A stretch of DNA of 33,534 nucleotides from a virus: IMG/VR virus record IMGVR_UViG_3300032050_000478, positions 1 through 33,534 of that record; one strand, written 5' to 3'. Under the pieces are notes generated by a model. It was given only the letters and a program-made list of their open reading frames with translations. It was not told the DNA's origin and ran no database searches. Shown piece by piece: positions 28,868 to 33,534 of the stretch (position 1 is its first letter; the number at the start of each line of letters is the position of its first letter). Both the position numbers and the translations under genes were made by a program.

Positions 28868-30846
28868 TGGATAACATAATTATATTAAACTTTGCAGAGG
28901 CAAAGCAACCAGAGTATAGAGAAAAGAAAGGTCAGGGGTATATTGAGTTCGGAGAAAGAAACGATTATCCTAACTATCTTTTGTCTTTATACAACAAAAG
29001 CGCAAAGCATAACGCAATCGTTCGTGGTAAGGTAAACTACATTACTGGAAACGGATGGGCAACAAAAGAGCAGGATGCAGCCGCTGAGTTGTTTATCAAC
29101 AAGCCTAACGAGTACGAGAATTTGACCGATTTAACCCGTAAGGTATCAATTGATATTGAGGTATTCGGTGGTGCTTATTTAGAGGTTATCTGGTCACAAA
29201 TAGGGGGCAAGATTGCAAGTTTGTGTCATATCGACTATACAAAGTTGAGGTCAAATAAAGACAATACTCAGTATTGGTATAAGAGTAATTGGGAAGATAG
29301 AAAAGAGCAGGTCGAGGTTATCCCTGCTTACAACACTTTGAATAAGGTTGGTAAGCAAATTTTGTATATCAAGGAATATAGACCCGGGTTAGATACTTAC
29401 GCTTTGCCTTCTTATATGGGTGCTTTGAATTACATTGAAAGTGATGTCGAAGTTTCAAGGCACGTCTTGGGAAATGCTCAGACAGGGTTCTCGGCTTCTA
29501 AGTTAATTACTTTACCGAATGGCGAACCTTCTCCTGATGAGAAACGAAATATCGAAAGAAGATTTACCGATAGATTTTCTGGCTCAGATGGTAAGAAGTT
29601 TATCCTTTCTTTTGTTAGCGATATTGCTAAAAAACCTGCCGTTGAAGATTTGGGTGCATCTGACTTGACTAAGGAAGATTTTAATCAGGTCGATAAGATG
29701 ATACAACAGAACATCTTTGCAGGTCATCAAATCACTACTCCTTCTTTGTTTGGTGTATTGGTAGAGGGTTCGTTAGGTACTCGTTCGGAGATTCGTGATG
29801 GCTACGAGGTATTTAAGAATACATACGTTAACGATAAGCAGCAATTCTTAGAGAGTATCTTTAACAAGTTAGCTAAGATTAACGGAGTTTCAACTGAACT
29901 TTATATCAAACCTGTTGAGCCGATTAGCTTTGAATTTAGCGAGGCGGTTATTGCTGCCAATGCTCCTAAGGAGTGGATATTAGAAAAGATTGGTATCGAC
30001 CCAAATCAATATCAGAATGTCGCTACTCCGGAGCCTACTCAGGCGATGGTTAACGAGCATCTGAAGGGAATGAAAGGTCGGGAATGGCAGAACTTTCAAA
30101 GGATTATCAGGGAGTTTAACAAAGGTAAGATAACAAGGCAGCAAGCGGTTTCAATGTTAAAGCAGGGTTATGGCTTGGATGATGATGCGGTAAACACTTG
30201 GCTTGGGGATGATACTTACGAGGAAAGGTTTGATGATATTGATAGTACAATCAATTTATTTGCTCAATTTGGGGAGAATGTAGATAGCTATAAGGTGGTG
30301 GCTCGTAAGAAGATGTTTACAGGCGATTTAGAGGCGCAAGAATTGGCTTTCAGGGATGAGGTGATAGATGATACCACCGACAAGAAAATCCTTGATACAA
30401 TCGCCAAAAACAAGCGTATTCCACCTGAGGATATTGCCAAGGCCTTAGAGATTGAAAAGGAAGAGGTATTGGATAGGATTAACAAGTTGGTTGCTTTGGA
30501 TGTTTTGGATTACGACCCTGATACAAAAATCAGCAAGCTAAAGAAACCCTTGAAGGAGATTATCGATGAGCCAGTAAAGACAACTTTTCTGGTAAGATAT
30601 GAATATTCTTGGGATTATCTAAGGACTGATGCTAAGGATAGAAATATAAAAACTTCAAGACCTTTTTGCCAAAAGCTAATGGGATTAGAAAGGGTTTATA
30701 CAAGGGGCGAGATTGAGCAAATATCCGCACGCTTAGGGTATGATGTTTTCGCTCGTGCTGGTGGATGGTGGACAATACCTGATACTGGAATACACTCCCC
30801 TAAATGTCGGCACACTTGGAACGCAGTAGTAGTTATTAAAAAATAA
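28864..30846 (+). CDS. Portal protein fused to winged-helix and MuF-like C-terminal domains
   Basis: A 660-residue protein. Residues 1-400 match phage portals: GYIEFGERNDYPNYLLSLYN, KVSIDIEVFGGAYLEVI, HITQTGF-like VLGNAQTGFSASKLITL, and TPSLFGVLVEGSLGTRSEIRD. The middle (about 400-500) is helical. About 505-560 is winged-helix-like (KKILDTIAKNKRIPPEDIAK). The end (598-660) starts SRPFCQKLM and ends PKCRHTWNAVV, with Cys602, Cys648 and His650, as in head morphogenesis (MuF/gp7-like) proteins. Portals are normally about 400-500 residues, so this is a fusion of portal and minor head proteins. Confidence 0.8.
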   Translation: MMDNIIILNFAEAKQPEYREKKGQGYIEFGERNDYPNYLLSLYNKSAKHNAIVRGKVNYITGNGWATKEQDAAAELFINKPNEYENLTDLTRKVSIDIEVFGGAYLEVIWSQIGGKIASLCHIDYTKLRSNKDNTQYWYKSNWEDRKEQVEVIPAYNTLNKVGKQILYIKEYRPGLDTYALPSYMGALNYIESDVEVSRHVLGNAQTGFSASKLITLPNGEPSPDEKRNIERRFTDRFSGSDGKKFILSFVSDIAKKPAVEDLGASDLTKEDFNQVDKMIQQNIFAGHQITTPSLFGVLVEGSLGTRSEIRDGYEVFKNTYVNDKQQFLESIFNKLAKINGVSTELYIKPVEPISFEFSEAVIAANAPKEWILEKIGIDPNQYQNVATPEPTQAMVNEHLKGMKGREWQNFQRIIREFNKGKITRQQAVSMLKQGYGLDDDAVNTWLGDDTYEERFDDIDSTINLFAQFGENVDSYKVVARKKMFTGDLEAQELAFRDEVIDDTTDKKILDTIAKNKRIPPEDIAKALEIEKEEVLDRINKLVALDVLDYDPDTKISKLKKPLKEIIDEPVKTTFLVRYEYSWDYLRTDAKDRNIKTSRPFCQKLMGLERVYTRGEIEQISARLGYDVFARAGGWWTIPDTGIHSPKCRHTWNAVVVIKK

Positions 30847-30849
30847 AAG

Positions 30850-31440
30850 ATGAGCAGAAATATATTATTCATTTCGGTAGATACGATAAAAGACAGAACG
30901 GGCCTGCATTTCAATACTGATGAAAAGTTGGTTAATCCAGAAATTCTAACGGCTCAGGATATGTATATCCTTCCAGCTTTGGGAACGGCTTTATACGAAA
31001 GGTTGCAGGATGGCATTCAAAATAACAACCTCACACAAACGGAGAGCAATTTATTAGATACTTATATCACTCCGACATTGGTTTATTATGTGATGAGTGA
31101 ACTTCCTATGGGGTTGAGTTATCAGTTTTACAATAAGGGATTGATAAGAAAATCAGGCGAAGGTCAGGAGAACCCAAGTGCTGCCGAGTTAATCGATGTA
31201 GCCGATAGATACAAATCAAGAGCCGAGTTCTACAAGCAAAGATTGGTTAAGTATTTATTGGATAGAAGTGGCTTTAATACATTCCCTGAATACAACAATC
31301 CAGGAAGCACTTACGATACTATTGTTCCAGAAAGACAAGCATATACGACCTCAATTTGGTTAGGGGATGATGACTGTTGCAAGGGTATGACCTTTGAGGA
31401 AAAATATCAAGGTAACATAAACCGTTGTTGTGGCGAATAA
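30850..31440 (+). CDS. Head-tail connector-like protein (DUF6712-like)
   Basis: A 196-residue protein with the pattern of small head-completion/adaptor proteins: NPEILTAQDMYILPALGTAL (about 29-48), NLLDTYITPTLVYYVMSEL, an all-helical middle, and a Cys-rich end (DDDCCKGMTFEEKY, NRCCGE). The AQDMYILPALGTALYERL segment is characteristic of a family I recall as DUF6712 in Bacteroidetes phages. It follows the portal fusion with three bases between stop and start, so it is likely a portal-bound connector. The C-terminal Cys pairs are unusual and may bind metal. Confidence 0.65.
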   Translation: MSRNILFISVDTIKDRTGLHFNTDEKLVNPEILTAQDMYILPALGTALYERLQDGIQNNNLTQTESNLLDTYITPTLVYYVMSELPMGLSYQFYNKGLIRKSGEGQENPSAAELIDVADRYKSRAEFYKQRLVKYLLDRSGFNTFPEYNNPGSTYDTIVPERQAYTTSIWLGDDDCCKGMTFEEKYQGNINRCCGE

Positions 31441-31496
31441 AACCTACTCACTAAAAAACCAAAAGAAGCTAAAAATCTTCTTACAAAAACAGGAAA

Positions 31497-31943
31497 ATGA
31501 CACTCAATCAAGTCGTAACGACAGTAACAAATCTTGCGAACGCACACGAACAGATAAAAAGTGTGTACTTCGGAGACCTAAGTGATTACTTGTCGAGAGG
31601 TACGGAGAATATCTACCCATCGTTATTCTTTGACTTGACAGGTGGTAACATAGCTGAGAAAAGCACTACCTTGAACTTTTCGTTGTATTTCTTTGACCGA
31701 ATGCTACCGGAAGATACAAACGAAACCGAGGTACTTAGCGACCAATTAGAAATCTGTCAAGATATTATCGCTCAGTTAAGATATAACAATTTTGAGTTCG
31801 ATGAGGGGTTGAGTGCTACTCTTTCTTTCTTTACTGAGGACACCCCTGATTTGTTGGCAGGTGTTCGGGCTGATATTACGATTGAATTACCTTATACGGC
31901 AAATCGCTGCGTAATTCCAACAAACTACCAATACCCTGCTTAA
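31497..31943 (+). CDS. Tail completion/terminator-like protein
   Basis: A 148-residue alpha/beta protein: MTLNQVVTTVTNLANAHEQI, then IYPSLFFDLTGG, TLNFSLYFFDRMLPEDTNET, LEICQDIIAQLRY, and a final strand VRADITIELPYTANRCVIP. The fold pattern (helix, strands, then a central NETEVLSDQLEICQDI helix) is like tail terminator proteins (gpU or gp17 type). It lies between the connector and the fibre gene. The preceding gap (31441-31496) has a weak AAGAAG/CTTCTT hairpin only. Confidence 0.55.
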   Translation: MTLNQVVTTVTNLANAHEQIKSVYFGDLSDYLSRGTENIYPSLFFDLTGGNIAEKSTTLNFSLYFFDRMLPEDTNETEVLSDQLEICQDIIAQLRYNNFEFDEGLSATLSFFTEDTPDLLAGVRADITIELPYTANRCVIPTNYQYPA

Positions 31944-31944
31944 T

Positions 31945-31962
31945 TCTATTTAATAAAAAACA
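31945..31962 (+). promoter_or_regulatory. CTATTTA leader element, long-gap class
   Basis: TCTATTTAAT lies 10 bases before the fibre ATG at 31963, just after the preceding stop, with an A-rich spacer. It shares TCTATTTAATA with the site before 1329. Confidence 0.4.
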
Positions 31963-33534
31963 ATGGCTAACAAGAAAATATCCGAATTACAGAGTAGAAC
32001 CCCGAGTTTAAGTGATTTATTATTAGTGGGGGACCCTTCTTCGGGTTATTCGTATAAGTGTACAGTTACGGATTTAGCGACTATCATTGAAACAGATATT
32101 GCTGATGGCTATGTAACTATTGGTACGACCCAAACAATTAGTGGAGCAAAGACCTTCTCTAATAACTTGACGTTAACGAGCGTATCCAATGCGAACACAG
32201 ATACGGATAAATTTTTGGTTCTCAATGCTTCTAATATAGTAAACTTTAGAACCGGGGCCGAGGTGTTGAGTGATATTGGCGGTCAGGGTGCTTTGACTTT
32301 AACGACAACAGGTTCAAGCGGTGCTTCGACATTAGTGGGGAATACGTTGAACATTCCTACTTATACTCTCTCAGGATTGGGTGGTATATCGGGTTCTGGA
32401 AGTACTGGCTACTTACCAAAGTTTACAGGTACGACTTCTATTGGTAACTCTATTGTTCAAGATAACGGAAGTACATTAAACATTGCAGGGGGAATAATTT
32501 GTAACGCAATTTCTGCTTCAAGTTTAACCTCTGACCAATATATAGCATTTCAAAATATAAACACATCGTATTCTCTTTCGGGATATACTATGTTATATGC
32601 TACATTGACTAACCCTGGTTTTATTTTTAATTTCGGGGATGGTACAAGGAGTGCTATTTTCCGTTATGCTGCTGGAAGCTATACTTATACGTTGCCGAGT
32701 GCAACAGGTACGTTAGCTTTGACTTCGGATATTACAAATTCGGTATCTGGAACGATTGGTTTTATTGCTAAGTTTACAGGCACAGGTTCAGTAGGAATAA
32801 GCCAAATTTATGAAAGTGGCACGAGTATCGGTATAGGTACAACTTCCCCAAGCGGTAAAACTGAAATATCTGGCTCTGCAAGTGGTAGTACATTTGTAGC
32901 ATTAAATTTAAGAAATATTGATGAGGTTGTGGGAAGTGATGCTTCTATGTATTTTTCAACTGGAAGTGGTGCATTAGCTTCTACTAATATCACAGGTTTA
33001 ATTCGTTCTTCAGTAACACAGGCTAACCCAAGTGCATTAAAAGGAAATCTCAAATTTTATGTAAATAGTGGAGATAATATTATCGAAGGAATGCAGCTTG
33101 ATACTTCGGGAAATCTTGGCTTAGGAGTAACACCAAGTGCGTGGAGTGGAGTTAAAGCCTTACAAATAGGTTCTGATGTATCAGGTCTTTCATTGTTTGG
33201 GTATAGTGGTACTGGGGCTGAAATTGGCTCAAATACTTGGTTTAATGGTACTAACTATATCTATGGAACAACTGCTGCATCTACAAGATATGTTTTAAGT
33301 GGTGGACAACATAGGTGGTATATCGCACCTTCAGGCACAGCTGGTAACGCCATATCCTTTACACAAGCTATGACCTTGGATGCTTCGGGAAGACTTGGTA
33401 TAGGTACAACTTCCCCGACAAACAAATTAACAGTAGTTGGCGGTAATGGTAATCAATTATTATTAAACAATACAGGTGAAAGATATACTCAATTAACCTT
33501 TGATTATAATAGTTCAGGTACTACTAAAGGTGCT
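31963..33534 (+). CDS. Tail fibre, N-terminal part (runs off the window; continues at 1)
   Basis: The open frame starts at ATG 31963 and has no stop to the end of the window. It begins MANKKISELQSRTPSLSDLL and continues with many Thr/Ser/Gly-rich repeats and SGSGSTGYLPKF-type segments. Joined at base 33375 to base 1, it reads 471 plus 322 residues in one frame (793 total). N-terminal residues attach to the virion; the repeats form the shaft; the C-terminal S74 domain is in the fragment at 1-969. A 20-bp repeat, GGTATAGGTACAACTTCCCC (32830 and 33398), recurs within the gene, with a one-base variant at 22-41. Confidence 0.9.
   Translation, partial: MANKKISELQSRTPSLSDLLLVGDPSSGYSYKCTVTDLATIIETDIADGYVTIGTTQTISGAKTFSNNLTLTSVSNANTDTDKFLVLNASNIVNFRTGAEVLSDIGGQGALTLTTTGSSGASTLVGNTLNIPTYTLSGLGGISGSGSTGYLPKFTGTTSIGNSIVQDNGSTLNIAGGIICNAISASSLTSDQYIAFQNINTSYSLSGYTMLYATLTNPGFIFNFGDGTRSAIFRYAAGSYTYTLPSATGTLALTSDITNSVSGTIGFIAKFTGTGSVGISQIYESGTSIGIGTTSPSGKTEISGSASGSTFVALNLRNIDEVVGSDASMYFSTGSGALASTNITGLIRSSVTQANPSALKGNLKFYVNSGDNIIEGMQLDTSGNLGLGVTPSAWSGVKALQIGSDVSGLSLFGYSGTGAEIGSNTWFNGTNYIYGTTAASTRYVLSGGQHRWYIAPSGTAGNAISFTQAMTLDASGRLGIGTTSPTNKLTVVGGNGNQLLLNNTGERYTQLTFDYNSSGTTKGA
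33376..33534. repeat. Right copy of terminal direct repeat (circular overlap)
   Basis: Copy of bases 1-159, differing only at 33408 (A versus G at 33). See the left copy. The difference falls inside the 20-bp fibre repeat (33398-33417). Confidence 0.9.

Noticed and set aside
31441-31496. AAGAAG/CTTCTT inverted repeat before 31497
   Set aside because: Short arms, AT loop and no T run; not a convincing terminator or regulator.
1-33534. CRISPR arrays, insertion sequences, integrase or classic repressor
   Set aside because: No spaced repeats, transposase motifs, tyrosine/serine recombinase catalytic motifs or Cro/CI-like gene were seen on either strand.

Overview
The window holds what looks like the complete genome of a tailed bacteriophage with a siphovirus-type gene set, assembled as a circle. 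Bases 33376-33534 repeat bases 1-159 with one mismatch. The repeat joins an open fibre gene at the right end (from 31963) in frame to the fibre fragment at the left end (to 969), giving a 793-residue fibre gene and a circular length of about 33,375 bp. The host is probably a member of the Bacteroidetes. Clear Shine-Dalgarno sites are rare, a Bacteroidetes-type promoter (TTTG-N19-GATATTTG) lies before the leftward operon, and many proteins look like those of phages of that phylum. The host inference is not proven from sequence.

Layout. Bases 1-4609 (rightward): fibre C-terminus with an S74-type self-cleaving chaperone, two small proteins, a lysis cassette (TM/coiled-coil protein, holin-like protein, unimolecular-spanin-like lipoprotein, M15 endolysin), then a DEDDy exonuclease, a MazG-like protein and a small HExxH protein. 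Bases 4601-11168 (leftward): the early/replication operon, with DnaT-like replisome organizer, DnaA-C-like protein, PD-(D/E)XK-like nuclease, NinG, an SSB-like small protein, a shortened tRNA-like element, a 42-residue integrase-arm-like protein, ERF recombinase, DUF932 and several micro-ORFs. Bases 11169-11438: divergent control region with nested inverted repeats. Bases 11439-17076 (rightward): sigma-like factor, then an accessory block of three glycosyltransferase-like proteins, a LpxA-like acyltransferase, a ParB-like protein and a TET/JBP-like 2OG-Fe(II) dioxygenase. Bases 17069-33534 (rightward): terminase, tail chaperone with an apparent -1 frameshift, tail proteins, tape measure, XkdF-like protease, scaffold, capsid, tail tube, portal fusion, connectors and the fibre.

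How it works together. The phage has no polymerase, integrase or recognisable repressor, so it probably replicates with host polymerase recruited by its own organizer and recombines by ERF plus NinG. The block between the sigma-like gene and terminase is the most interesting part: an oxygenase of the DNA-base-oxidising type beside glycosyltransferases and a ParB-like protein suggests a DNA hypermodification pathway. No DNA methyltransferase is present, so thymine, as in base J, is a plausible substrate. A second notable feature is a 16-base leader, TCTATTTAGTNGTATG, that ends in the start codon of three widely separated late genes, with related copies before four others.
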